Shown piece by piece: positions 1 to 11,500 of a DNA stretch of 64,000 bases (position 1 is the stretch's first letter; every line of letters begins with the position of its first letter). The notes beneath the pieces were generated by a model. That model was not told where the DNA came from. It saw only the letters and a list, made by a program, of their open reading frames with translations, and searched no databases. Origin of the DNA: Ifrita kowaldi (taxonomy: Eukaryota; Chordata; Aves; Passeriformes; Cinclosomatidae); assembly GCA_013398055.1 (NCBI GenBank), contig VZRS01007547.1, positions 63,527 to 127,526 on the forward strand, read 5' to 3'. A program made the translations under genes and the position numbers.

Positions 1-1014
1 GATTTCGGTATAGTGCATCAACTTTTTCTGGTCTTAAATTAATGACTTCTCCCTTTTACTTCTTTACCAGAGGTTCTAAATGACAATTCTAAGGAATGAG
101 AAGGGTAACATTTAAAAGAATCTCCCCTCCTAGTCTCTAGGATGGGAATATTTTTAAATATATGCTTTCTATTTGTAAATTTTTTATATTTTTGGTACTG
201 TTTACTTCTGAGATTTTTGAAATTGTAACTATATGAGCATAGTAAGTATATATATATATTGATATTAGCAGATTTTTCTGTATCGGTATTTTACATTATA
301 TTTTTTTACAGTGAATTTCACACTCAGTGAACATTCAATCTATTTGGATTTGTGTGCATGCATGTGTGTGTGTGGTTTGCCTTGCATTTTTCAGTATGAA
401 AGAAAAAATGGCAATAAATGAGACACATACAGCAATCTATTATTCCCAGTGTCTGTTCTCAGCTCATATCATTTGGGTGCACAGATTCATAATCATAGAT
501 TATAATAGCTATCACCTGTGAAAATGTGAATGCTGAATCAGACAAGAGAGGAAGATGGGAACCGTTCTTTTTTTTCTTGCTGATACAAAAATTCCTCTCA
601 TTTGAATATAAATTTTTCATGTCTTTTACTTTAAAAAGTTGAAAATTGTTGCCTATTGTGGACCTTTCACCGCCTGAAAGGCAATGTTTTGGGTTTTTTT
701 TCCTTAATGGTGAAACATGCAAAGGAGGACCTCTGAAATCTCTTGTTGTTCTCAGTCCACCCTTTTACAAAAAAGAGGATCAAATATAACCATTTGTTTA
801 TCAATTGCCAGACTTGTCCGTACAATAAATGAAGGGGGAGCTATAATTTAGATGTTAATTTGCACTGCGCGCTCTTTAATGAATTAAACAATGAAGGCTT
901 ATAATACATGGAAATACAACCAAATCTTTGAAACACACAGGCATTGGCTCACAAGACAGCTGTGCAGTTGACAAGTAACATGAGCCTTATGTGAGAAGAA
1001 GGGGAAATCGTAAG

Positions 1015-1045
1015 ATTTGCATATAATTATTGAGATCATGCAAAT
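1015..1045. promoter_or_regulatory. Inverted pair of POU octamer motifs in the intron (candidate enhancer core)
   Basis: ATTTGCAT at 1015-1022 and its exact reverse complement ATGCAAAT at 1038-1045 flank a 15-bp spacer containing a homeodomain-type TAATTATT. ATGCAAAT is the consensus octamer for POU-domain factors. The surrounding block (about 830-1400) has further homeodomain-like and E-box-like words and no repeat signature. Regulatory function and conservation are inference only. Confidence 0.3.
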
Positions 1046-2006
1046 GTCAGTTATGAGGAGGGGAAAAAAACACAGGCATCTCACTGTTAAATCCTGACAG
1101 TTGGCATCACCGAAGAACTCAAATACACTTGAGCACTGGTTGGCAGAGGGTCATTAAAACAGAATTTGCAGAGACATTAGCTCCCTCACTTTTCTTTGAG
1201 TGACGTTTTACTATTAATAGTTTGCAGAGGCTTTGCAGAAAACATATTAATAAGAGAAACTGTAATGGGGGTATCTACAGCAAGTGCAAATGTATAAAGG
1301 GGTGCCCAAGAAGCTAGCCTCTAATTGATCAGCTAGTGCTATCAGTGTGACTCTGCTAAAGTGAGAAGAGAGTGCAATGACAAGCAGGCATAGCTGAATA
1401 ATACAATATGATATTTGGGAGCTGGGAGGGAGAATGATTAGTTTCTGGCCTTTTACTTCGCTAATCTCATTTCCAACTCATGTCTTACCAGATTGTCTAA
1501 AAACAGTCTGGTTTGAAGCCTGTAAAATGGTCCCTGAGAGAAATGGAAGCACAGATAATCCTTACAGTATTTGTCAGGGTGAAATGTGTCTTTGTTTTAC
1601 TGGACAATACTGTACATTACCGGACACTGATGTACTGTATCAATGCCCTCATTTGAGCACCAATCCTCCCCCCTCACCCCATGGCTTCCTCTCTCCAAGC
1701 CTAGAATCAAATGTACAGAGAACGAATTAGCCTGCCTTTAAGGGAATATGCTCTTCAGATTTAATTTGTATAAAATGCACTAGCAGCTTACTGAACTCAT
1801 GAATAAAGAGAGAGGGTTCGGAGCACTATTTTATTTCCTGCTCCTTTCAGCACCACCATAAAGCTCATTACCTATGTTAAAAAATACATGCAATGCAAAT
1901 TTTGCAAATGGTTTGGAACATGTTTCCATAAAAGCTTTGTTACTGAAAACAAAACTTTCCATAATGAAATCCTGCCTCCTTCATTTGGCATATTCTTGCA
2001 AAGCAC

Positions 2007-2040
2007 TTTTTGATCATTCTTTTCTATTCTATTGTTTCAG
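2007..2040 (+). other. PPP1R3A: Splice acceptor of the last PPP1R3A exon
   Basis: A pyrimidine-rich tract runs into TTGTTTCAG, with the AG at 2039-2040, immediately before the long open frame. The reading frame is open through the tract only by accident: a TTG at 2032 can be read as a start, but this lies in the acceptor and is not a translation start. If the acceptor is at 2040, the exon opens on a codon boundary (phase 0). Confidence 0.85.
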
Positions 2041-4539
2041 TTAAATCAGCACTTCACAGGAGCTAGAGGTACCTCTTCCAGAGATGAAAAGAATTTATAC
2101 ACAACAGAACCAATTAATTTTCCAAGTGAAACTGAAAGATTGGTGAAAGAGCTAACCTGTATAGAAAGAAGCAGTGACTTGCGCCCTGCGCCAATCAGTT
2201 CCTCATCTGAAAACACTTCACATGCAATAGGAGAAGAATTAAAAGATAAAGTTAAGCATTCTGTAAGAGATTATAACAGTCAGCTACCAGGGAAGGAAGT
2301 CACTGCTGGCTCAGTAAACAGCTATGGGCACTCTTTGGAACATACTGGTACCAGTGAAAGCCTTTTATCGGCAAAACATTTTCCTATGACAAAGCAGAAT
2401 GAGACTATCAATATTATGGCTACTGGCTCAAGCCGACAAGGAGAGAGGCACACAGATATTTCAAAAGGTGAAATAGATAGTGCCTCGCGAAGTAAGATGA
2501 TGGAGAGATTATTCATCAGTGAGGATGCTGCTGGTACCTCAAAAGGGGCCTGTGAAATGAGACCAGAAACCATTTTACCAGAGCATGATGAATCTGTGCA
2601 ATTAAATGCATGCATAGCAAGGACACTGGATGGCAATGCTAATCCAGCTCTGGGGCACCAGGCACCACAAACGTCTCACCAAACTGTGGATTCATTGTTG
2701 TCAGATGCTGACAAAAATGAAGGAAAAATCAGGATGATTGACAGCAAAGTTCAGGTACATTTAAGAGGAGGTTTATATGCTGGCACTTTTGCACATGCTG
2801 GTGTCTCAACAGATTCCACACAAAAAAAAGGAATTGGTGAAATGTCAGAAAAGAACTCTAACACTGATTTAGCAAAGGAGAAGAAAGTCATTGAAGTAGC
2901 AGACTTGGCATCAATTGGTGAGGAGGAAGCTTCCAAGCCTTTCAAGTCACACAGGAAACACAATGCCAAAGCCCTGAACCCAGTACCTCTGCCAGCTGAG
3001 AACAACAAGCAGGCACCCAGGGACACCAGGGTGGATGAAAGGCAACCTGAGGACACTCAGGAACACAGAGGATTCAGGAGGTTAAAAGGCAGAGAGAAGC
3101 CAGACAACGCACATAAAGGGACACCAATCGGAAGGGAAAGCGAAGCAAACTCCGCGGAGCAGAGGTGGCAAGAAACGGGGAGTGAGGTTTGGTGGAGAGT
3201 GAGGGGAAGCATGGAACCTCAGAGCATGACTTCCACAAAGGAGTTGTTTACCTGCCAGGAGGCAGAGAGTTGTGAAAAGTCTTCTGTCTCTGAGCAGGGT
3301 ATTACAGAGGAAGCAGAGGCAGGTACAGCTTATATAATTAAAACAACATCAGAAAGTGCTCCAGAAAAAATGCCTGGCAGTGAAAAAGCAGTAATTGCTA
3401 AGCTACCTCGAGAGACTGCACTAAGTGACAGGCCCACAGAGGAAAAGGAAACAGCGTTTGATACACATGAAGGGAGAAATGATGGTTCACATTATGCTCT
3501 TTGTCAACTCAACACAGTGGGTGTATTATATGACACTGAATTTGAAAAGGAATCAGTTTTAGGTATTTATAATGCATGCGTACATGAAACACTGCAAGGA
3601 GAAATGAAGTCTGTATGTAATAGCAGGGAAAAATGTGCCAAAGCACAACCAGACAATATTCTACCTGTAGGAGAAGCAGTAAAGGCTTCTGCTACAGGAA
3701 AGAAAGAAGATTTGCAGCAGGGTTTATGTTCAGAAGTACCTAAAAGTCCCCTGAGCACCCAGAAGCATCTATACCGTGAGAAGGCAGAGGAGCTCTATCG
3801 GGAAGAAAGCCATGGTGATACACTTTCCTGTTTATATTCTAAAGCTGAAACAAAAATGCCACCTTCTGGTACAAACACTGTGCCTAGTTACCATTATAAA
3901 AGCTCTTCAGTGGCATCTTCAGAAGGGCCCACAGTGGAAGGAGGTATGGAGCACCTGTATAGACACTTCGAATCCAAAGTCATTGACAAGGTTGCTGCTG
4001 AGTCAGGGTACAATTTAAATCCAACAAATGAAATTACATGTATTAACAAAAACTTCTCTTCTGAAGTTGAAAAAGGAGAAGTACCTTCCACTTCAGACAC
4101 AGCAATTTCTGGAGGAGGAAGAGGCAGGAGTACAGGTCAATGTTTCCATCAAGCAGAGCTCCAGCAAGAGAAGTCATGGAGGCCAGAGGCTTTAATTAGT
4201 AAGTCTACCAAAGAAAATGGAGGAACAGACTCTCCTTCTGACCATTTAATAACTGAGGGGAAAACACGAACCTGGCTTGATGACTCACAGAAAGAAAGCC
4301 TACATACTTCTGATTCTGCAGAGATTTCTAACCAGAAGAGTGAAGCACTCAAATTATCGAGTGAGTCTCTGGGTTTAAAACATATTGCTTTCAAAATATT
4401 TTATGTGTTCTTGTTTCTTCTATTTGCTGGAACCCTCTACCACTATGATTTGATAGTCTGTCTTGCCCTCTACCTGTTCTCCTTGTATTGGCTGTGCCAT
4501 GAAGGAAGAAGAAACAAGGAGTCTATCAAGAAGCAATAA
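2041..4539 (+). CDS. PPP1R3A: PPP1R3A terminal coding exon: protein phosphatase 1 regulatory subunit 3A (partial, C-terminal 832 residues)
   Basis: PPP1R3A (GM/RGL) targets the PP1 catalytic subunit to glycogen and to the sarcoplasmic reticulum of striated muscle, favouring dephosphorylation of glycogen synthase and phosphorylase kinase. Only the last exon is here: 832 codons, stop TAA at 4537-4539. Residues 1 to about 775 are polar, Ser/Thr/Glu/Lys-rich and low in hydrophobics, as expected for the family's disordered region. Residues about 786-818 (nt 4396-4494) form a long hydrophobic stretch with a YHYDL motif near its middle and FSLYWL at its end, followed by a short basic tail (GRRNKES...KKQ). 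This C-terminal membrane anchor is the hallmark of PPP1R3A among the PPP1R3 paralogues. The RVxF PP1-docking motif and the CBM21 glycogen-binding domain belong to upstream exons not in the window. Family members are roughly 1,100 residues, so this exon would encode about three quarters. No frameshift or internal stop is visible, and the gene looks intact. Identification is from recall of the family, not from a search. Confidence 0.92.
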   Translation, partial: LNQHFTGARGTSSRDEKNLYTTEPINFPSETERLVKELTCIERSSDLRPAPISSSSENTSHAIGEELKDKVKHSVRDYNSQLPGKEVTAGSVNSYGHSLEHTGTSESLLSAKHFPMTKQNETINIMATGSSRQGERHTDISKGEIDSASRSKMMERLFISEDAAGTSKGACEMRPETILPEHDESVQLNACIARTLDGNANPALGHQAPQTSHQTVDSLLSDADKNEGKIRMIDSKVQVHLRGGLYAGTFAHAGVSTDSTQKKGIGEMSEKNSNTDLAKEKKVIEVADLASIGEEEASKPFKSHRKHNAKALNPVPLPAENNKQAPRDTRVDERQPEDTQEHRGFRRLKGREKPDNAHKGTPIGRESEANSAEQRWQETGSEVWWRVRGSMEPQSMTSTKELFTCQEAESCEKSSVSEQGITEEAEAGTAYIIKTTSESAPEKMPGSEKAVIAKLPRETALSDRPTEEKETAFDTHEGRNDGSHYALCQLNTVGVLYDTEFEKESVLGIYNACVHETLQGEMKSVCNSREKCAKAQPDNILPVGEAVKASATGKKEDLQQGLCSEVPKSPLSTQKHLYREKAEELYREESHGDTLSCLYSKAETKMPPSGTNTVPSYHYKSSSVASSEGPTVEGGMEHLYRHFESKVIDKVAAESGYNLNPTNEITCINKNFSSEVEKGEVPSTSDTAISGGGRGRSTGQCFHQAELQQEKSWRPEALISKSTKENGGTDSPSDHLITEGKTRTWLDDSQKESLHTSDSAEISNQKSEALKLSSESLGLKHIAFKIFYVFLFLLFAGTLYHYDLIVCLALYLFSLYWLCHEGRRNKESIKKQ

Positions 4540-5377
4540 CATTGACTGTCAACAGTGCTCAGGATCCATGGTCAATAATCTCCGATTCCACCAAAGCATT
4601 TTCACTGTTAAAGAGTTTATTCATTGTTAGAACCAAAGCAAGGTTTCTACAGCAGCATCTTTTATTAAGAGATTACATATGAAGTTGAGCCTTCATATAA
4701 GTAATTAAACTATGCAGGACCATTATGTTTGGGTCATTAAATACCTATATGAGTATGAGTTCTGAAGCACGTCAAGTTAAAATGAAGTGCAGCTGTAGCC
4801 TCTTAGCAGGATATGAAGAAGCAATCCTTCATGTCTCTGTAGTACTTAAACCCACCATTTACTTGCTTTAATTTCTTTTGCATTAAAGCTTCATATTTTT
4901 CTGGGAATTTTTTCCTAAGATTCTGTGTGGTACGTAACAACACAAGGAACAATATAAAACCTAAGTCAGTATTTTGGTGCTGACATTGCAGTTGATAGTC
5001 TGCTAGTGTAATTAGCCAATGCTCTAAGCAGTGCATCTGTTGAAAGTTTAATATATTTTTCCAAATTTTTATTTCATTATTTTGGCTTAGAGCTTCGGTG
5101 GTACCCCTGTTTGAAAAATGTAGGGCTTTGACTTCTGTAACATCATGTAACTTCCAGAGTGTGACTGTGTAGCAGAATAGATGCTCTGTTTCCACCCTGT
5201 AAAGATTGAAGGCCACAGCCACAGGCCTCATACTGATCACTCACGTGCACGAACGTTTTTAGGTTTTGTAAATCTGGACTGAATAACATGACAGAATTTC
5301 ACTGAACTGTTATCCTGGGCAAAGCCTTTGAATGACATTTTTCGTCAGTATTGCTTGAGCATATCTACAAAGTATTA

Positions 5378-5412
5378 AATAAATTTTCCAAAGGAATGCC
5401 ATGACTGTGTGC
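5378..5412 (+). terminator. PPP1R3A: Proximal poly(A) signal of PPP1R3A
   Basis: AATAAA at 5378-5383 is followed about 20 nt later by a GT-rich stretch (TGACTGTGTGC, about 5402-5412). This is the usual arrangement for cleavage and polyadenylation, with cleavage expected near 5395-5402. Confidence 0.6.
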
Positions 5413-5952
5413 AGCATGTCTGAATTAGATTTGCAGCTTTTTTCCTATGGCTTGCGACCTAGAGCTAATCAAACACCAAGAGAAAACACTGGACACGACC
5501 CTGGTGTTCTGTGAGGCTGCTTTGTGTGGTTTGGGTGAGGCAGAAAAGGTTGGTATATGCCCTAAGGAGAGCCCAAATTGGTTCTGTGCAGCAGTTCTGT
5601 GGGGCAGACACACTGGCAGCTTTGCTGCTCCAACACCGTGGGTGTCTCACACAGGGACATGCCCAAATTTTGTCCAGAAGGAGAAGAATGGACAAGATAT
5701 GATGCTCTTCAGCCATTTCCCAGAGGATGGTCACAGATGGCATCCCAGGTATAGGATATTAAAAGAAACATCAGGACTGCGTAATGTTGCTGAAACCATA
5801 GAATTAAAAAGAAAAAAGAGTTGTTTTGAAGCTCTGTTTGTTTCACTTTCCTTACTGCCACTGTGAAATATCATAGCTCTGAAAGTCCTGGCTGCAGTAT
5901 ATGACTGAAGCTATGTAAAAGCAAAATTATTTAATTGTTAGCTTGGCCCTGA

Positions 5953-5958
5953 AATAAA
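5953..5958 (+). terminator. PPP1R3A: Distal candidate poly(A) signal
   Basis: AATAAA lies about 1.4 kb after the stop codon. The downstream sequence is T-rich but only weakly GT-rich, so this is a possible alternative end rather than the main one. Confidence 0.4.
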
Positions 5959-8471
5959 TGTTTTAAAGTCCATGTAAAACTTATTCATATGTTTCAGGAT
6001 GATAGGACACTCTGCTTCAGGAGGCACCTTGTCATTCCTGTTCTGCAGGGGGGTAAAAGTTTGAAACATTTTGGGAGTAGTGCATTCAGTGGGGTGAGCA
6101 AGTATGTGCATGATCTATTGCTGATATGTGTTTTGATGGCTGAATACCATGACAACTTTTGACAGCAATCCATGACTGAGTTATAGCAATGGACTAGAGG
6201 CATTAAGGAGAGACACGGAAGGCTGTGTCCAGATGTTCAAAGGTATATATGAGCAAAATATTCATTGAGATAAAGAAATTAATTCAATAGGCATTAGGAG
6301 ATGAATCCAATAAAAAGCTTAGGCTTAGACTTAAAGCAGGATTGAAGTTAAATCAGTGTAAGTCCAAAGTAATGATTGCAGACCTTCCTTTACCTGGAGA
6401 CAACAAATGCTAAAAGAACCCAGCCTTTTCATGATGTTTATATACACTTCTCCAAAAGGCACAACATTGCCTTACTTCTCATAGTTCACTCCCTGCAGTG
6501 TGACAAGTCCCTGGTCTAAGTGGATCACAATTTCAGCCTCACTGAGAGTACAGTGGAAGCTCTGAAATAGCATCTAATATATTGTGACAGAATCAAGGTC
6601 CTCAGATAGAGGGATAAAAAGTGAAGAAAGCATCTTGCACCTGTCCTGCTGAAAGTGTCATAATGCAGTCAAGTACCAGATTCCTCAAGTGAGAGAAGTC
6701 AAGGACATTGGACACATATCAATTTTATAGTTAAAACAACAATGGCAGAAATTAGAATCTTTAGATTCAGTTAAAAGCCTCTACAATCTAATTTACTATA
6801 GAGCTCTTTAAAGCAAAATTCATAAACTTCAGAGCAAGGACCAAAGTCCAGGTTCCTGACCTGTTACGTAAAAGCTCTACACACTAAGTCACAGGATCCA
6901 AGCCCATTTTTGAGTATATTCAGCTTTACCAAACCTGGGCATTTCATCCATCAGAATGTACTTTAACCATTGGAGGAGTATTATTGTGAGGAGGACTGTG
7001 GTCACCAGGGTTTGGCAGTGCCTCTGGGCATAGATGGGTTCCTAGTTTCTCAACTTACTTAAACTGAAAGTGGTTCTCTGCTTGAAACAATAGATTGTTT
7101 TCCATTTGAAACTAGAGACTCATTTGATAATCCCATCAGCAAGGGGTTTTCTTTTCCCAAACTTATAATGTCCATTTTTTAGAGAGGTCTTAATCTGACA
7201 CAGTCTAAATCCCTAAGCCCCTGAGGTAGTTAACAAACTTTAAATGTCTTGGACACATGCCTTATTTTAAGCAGAGCTTAACAGTTCAGTCACCATGGAA
7301 GTGGAAAAGCCTGGTTGTGTTTTTTATTGAATTGTGGAGACACTGAGGAGTGTGCCTTTCAAGGACCCTTTTGCTCCTTCCCATGGAAGCATAGACATCC
7401 TTGAGTCATGGGAACCTTTGTGTGGTAGTTGTCTGTATGTAATCTGCAAGCTGAGGTTTGTTTTTTTTCTCATGCATTTCAACCCAAAATCTTTGGTTCA
7501 TTGTCAAAGGCTCAGCTCAGCTGATTGGAGAGCAAGAAAAGGGGTCAGGGATGATTGATGGGCCCAGGACCATGGGTGGAGGAAAGTTCATGAATTGAAT
7601 CAGTCTCTGGACAAAGGCAGAAAAATGTAACAGAGAGCTCAGGAGAGTCAATACGACCTGCAAATAGAATGCAAGGGATAAACAGACAGGATCTATTAAT
7701 ACAGACATTCAGTAAAAATTAGTGGGCTTTTACTGTGTGTCATAATATATTTAAACCAATTCCTAAATATCAGCTAACATTTAACTAAATTACTTCAATC
7801 TCTACAGAAAGTGTGCTTTAAACAGCTGTATTCCTGTATCCAACAGGTTAAACATCTGGGTTTGTCATTTTAACACGTACAGTCATTCAGAGTTGGAATT
7901 TAGGGTAAATATTTGAATGTTAGAATAAGCATATTTCTTCTAGACACAAGTGGAATACTGTTAGCATTTCTCAGATTTGGATTGGGATTTTATGGTCTAT
8001 ATTTAAAATATTTAATCAGCATATCGTAACTTATGATTGCAAAACAGGACTCTAGACTGATCTGTGAGCACAGGTGCCCGAACTTTAAAGTATGTATGTG
8101 CTTAAAACAACAAAGCTAGTAATTTTATCTTTTTTTATTTATCATTTGATAAGCTATCTTTTAAAAAACCTCTTACTTCTGTTTGTAGTGTGGAAGAAAC
8201 ACCTTTATAACATTGGCGAAATATTGAGTTTTAATTACTTAAGGGAATAAGTGGTGTGTTGTGCTCTTGCAATGATTCATATTTAGCTTCCCTACAAGGC
8301 CTCAGTAACATATTTCTAGTTAATACTTTAATTTCTAGTAGCTTCTAGTTATTTCTTCAAGCTGTGCAACAGAAAGAGGGTGTGATCCTACATGGCAGGG
8401 TAATCCTGTGGTCACAAGGAGTTCCACTTTGGTACAATATAGTGATTAAAAATAATATAATTGAAAAAGGC

Positions 8472-8493
8472 TTCCTTGCATTATTGCAAGGAA
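8472..8493. repeat. Perfect 9-bp inverted repeat (hairpin)
   Basis: TTCCTTGCA at 8472-8480 and TGCAAGGAA at 8485-8493 are exact reverse complements around a 4-nt loop (TTAT). Function is unknown. A second perfect hairpin lies 24 bp downstream. Confidence 0.6.
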
Positions 8494-8517
8494 TATGAGG
8501 TGTATCTACATTCCATA

Positions 8518-8539
8518 CCATGGGAGGTATGTCCCATGG
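8518..8539. repeat. Perfect 8-bp inverted repeat (hairpin)
   Basis: CCATGGGA at 8518-8525 and TCCCATGG at 8532-8539 are exact reverse complements around a 6-nt loop (GGTATG). It lies 24 bp after the hairpin ending at 8493 and has the same overall 22-bp length. Confidence 0.6.
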
Positions 8540-11500
8540 CTGTTATCCAAACTGCACATGTAACAAATAAATTAATTTTCATGTTGCGGCATGTCTAATC
8601 TGTTGAATTGGCTTAAATATAAATTCAGGGCAGAAGAGAGAGGAGCGAGAATTTCTGCATCCAGATACCTTGCCAGGAGATAGTCAGAACAAGCTACATC
8701 ATTAATGACCTAAGTACTTGTTGTTGCTAATTGCTTGCTGGTTCTTATCCATCAGTGACTTTTGGCTCAACAGAGGATAGGCTCTGAAACAAGCTACAGC
8801 CTTTAAAGACCCAGTTAATATTGGAAATGAAAAAATAAAGAGGACAGAGTATGAACTAGATCCCTAAAGGAAGGTTAATATGATAATGTTCTGAGTCACT
8901 ATACTAAATTTTATATGCCCAATGGTGTCTACATCCCTGAATAAAACACCTAAACTCTCTAGTCATTGAATATATGAATGAGAATCTAAATAGGCAATGT
9001 GTTAAATATGGAACTGCCAAAGTTTTCTAATAAAAAACCCTGATGGCAAAGTTAGGTCTTACACCTTTGCCCTTTCAGTGGGATTAGTTGCTTAATGCTG
9101 GGTGTCAGGGACATGCTTTTTTCAGGTCAGGTTCCATATTCTGCAGCCCTCTGGTGCACTGAGGTACCTAAACAGCTGCCTTCAGAGACAGGAAACTTTG
9201 CAGAAAACAAACCCAGAGTTTTGGATCTGGAGAAAGTTTAACCCCTTAAGCCATAGCTTGGAGGGATATTTGCATATAAACTGTTCCAAGAATAACTTGT
9301 GCATTTTATGCAAAATTCTATTTAGGTAATACAAAACTAATACCAAGACATTTATGTCTCCTCAGTGAGGTCTATTCCTTCCTTAGACTATAAAGTTACT
9401 TTTCCAGGCCTACATCAGTGCCTCATGAACCAGGAGTGGAGAATTGTTCTAGCCATGAACTGTGAATTTCTCTCTTAGACCTACAGAGAAGCTTAAATCC
9501 CAGCACAGTTCCACTTCAGGCAACCATGTCCTTTTGTGACTCCCAGCTGAGCTTTCTAAGACTTGCAGCTGTTCTGAGAACACTGTCTGCAAAGGAGACC
9601 ATAGAGCTACATGGATAATGAGAGGACTCAGTGTGCTTTTCTGATCTAGGAGGCCTTGATGCTGCTGAGGATTCAGAATTCAGGTAGATGTCAGGGGATA
9701 TTTTTTGACCAAAACTACACATGCCTGAGTGAGGACAGTATTAGTCAAAAACATGGGGAGGTTGAAGGGAACAGATAATTTCTGCATTCAGAGTAGGCAT
9801 GAAGTTGGTGAGCTGAGATATTTAACAAGTGTGATATGCATGATTTGGTGGTACCTATGAGACGTGTGTGCATATGTGTATGGTGGCTCTAGGAAAAGGG
9901 AATGGAAAGGTGAGAACTAGATTTCGTAGAAGAATGGAAAAGAAATAGTAAACAGAACATTTAATTGGAAAGTCTCTGAACAGCTTTCTCTAGAGACATG
10001 GAAGTTTAATAAGTTCTGAGTAGGTTGGACAGATAACACAAATACGGTATTAGCTATATAAAGAATAAAAACTGAAATACATGCTAACTTCTTTTTGTAA
10101 CTTATCAACTGCTGCTTAATGGAATTATAGTGGAGAATACCTTACCCTTGACCTTAATATTCAGTGATTCAAGATTAGAGCATTGCTCTGAGGACTAGAA
10201 ACAAAAGCTCTTTCTCAGGACGTTATAACCCTCCGGGGGGGACAGCCTCAGGCTGGAGCCACAAATCTGCCTCATGGCCATTTTTGCAGGTCAGTCCCCA
10301 GTGACATGAAGCTCTGTGTGTCAGGAGAAAACAAGAGTACGTGTCCGCCTCTGCTTATAAGTGCAGAAATATAAAACTATCTGTAAATAGTTCATCTCCC
10401 ACAATCCCTGTGTTGTCTGCTATAGTTCAGAGCCATGTAGGAGCTTCTTTGATTTTTTAATAGCATACATGGCTGCAGGAGGACATTTAGATTCCTAAGG
10501 ACTACAGGGCATGAGCATGTCTTGCATATATGTGATGACAGGGAGATCATAGAACATGCAAACTCATATAAGCCACTAGATAAGCTGTATCTATGTGGAA
10601 ATTTCTGATCCTCTCCACCAGTGATTTTTCTACAGCTGCCAACTGCTTGTGCTCCTGGCCCTACCTTCTCCAGTGGAGGACAGAAGGCAGCTCCATACTG
10701 CCAGTTTTCCAGTTTCTCTGAAGGGGAAATGAGAACTGCTGAGGAAAAGACAAAAAGTAGGGCCTCTTTAATTAGGGAGGAATACTTTCTGCTCTCAGGG
10801 CAACCAGGGACAATTAGGAGTGGCCTGAACTCTTTAAAGACAAAAACAATGACCAGCTTGGGTGAAAGTCCCAGTTAAGCTCCTCAGAAACTCCTTATTT
10901 ATTCATACGAGCTACGTGTCTGTGTGTCCCTCTGTGCTATGAATAGGCCAAGATCCATGACTGATAAAGGACAAGGGTAGGAGGTCTCTTGTGTAGGTTT
11001 CATACCTCCTTAAATGATCTAGCCATGTTGAATGGCTTGGGGCAGTTAGGCACACTAAGAAATGCCTTGACCATCCTCAGAGTTAGACAAACCTATGCGA
11101 AATGTCTCAGCAGTCACAAGGGGTCTTGGCTTGTACCCATCCTTATTTCATGTTTTGGGAGACAGAAGTCAGGCTTTTATGAGAGCTTTATAAGATTAGG
11201 TGTGGAAGAGAAATACTGCTTGATAAACTACTGATTTATCCACAGAGAAGTGTTCGCCTAATAAAATAACCTTTTAAGTACTAACTAGAACAGTTTTATA
11301 CAATTTTGTGATGTAATTGTAGTGTCGAATCCCATTATATAATGCAGCATTTTTTTAGAATTATTGCAGAATTACTAATAAAACTTCTAGAATAGAGGGA
11401 AGAATGGAAGATAAAAAGAGCTGGAAAAGAGAGGAAGAAAGCAAGAAAGCAACCAAGCAGGCATGTGCCTGCACTGTCCCATAGTAGACAAGAGATTCAT

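Larger units (their letters stand above)
1..2040 (+). other. PPP1R3A: Intron of PPP1R3A, 3' part (last intron)
   Basis: This stretch lies upstream of the acceptor that opens the large terminal exon, so it is read as the 3' end of the last intron. No reading frame in it resembles an earlier PPP1R3A exon: there is no RVxF PP1-docking motif and no CBM21-like sequence. It is AT-rich, with a short TA run near 247-259. The block at about 830-1400 is dense in transcription-factor-like words (see the separate entry at 1015-1045). That the gene continues to the left is inferred from the known multi-exon structure of the family. Confidence 0.8.
4540..5980 (+). other. PPP1R3A: PPP1R3A 3' untranslated region (end uncertain)
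   Basis: The sequence after the stop is AT-rich and non-coding in the sense frames near the stop. The first good poly(A) signal is at 5378-5383 and a second at 5953-5958, so the transcript could end near 5400 or 5975. The extent is inferred from these signals. A 139-codon sense frame (5447-5866) and a 145-codon antisense frame (4803-5240) occur here but have no recognisable domain. Confidence 0.65.

Noticed and set aside
2322..4394. Several 60-104 codon frames overlapping the PPP1R3A exon on the other frames/strand
   Set aside because: Shadow frames of a long coding exon.
4803..5240. 145-codon minus-strand frame antisense to the PPP1R3A 3' UTR
   Set aside because: No recognisable domain, no promoter or splice context, and a composition typical of chance translation of AT-rich DNA.
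5447..5866. 139-codon plus-strand frame within the distal 3' UTR
   Set aside because: Opens downstream of the proximal poly(A) signal, has no recognised family, and other frames on both strands are also open here. Possible but unsupported as a gene.
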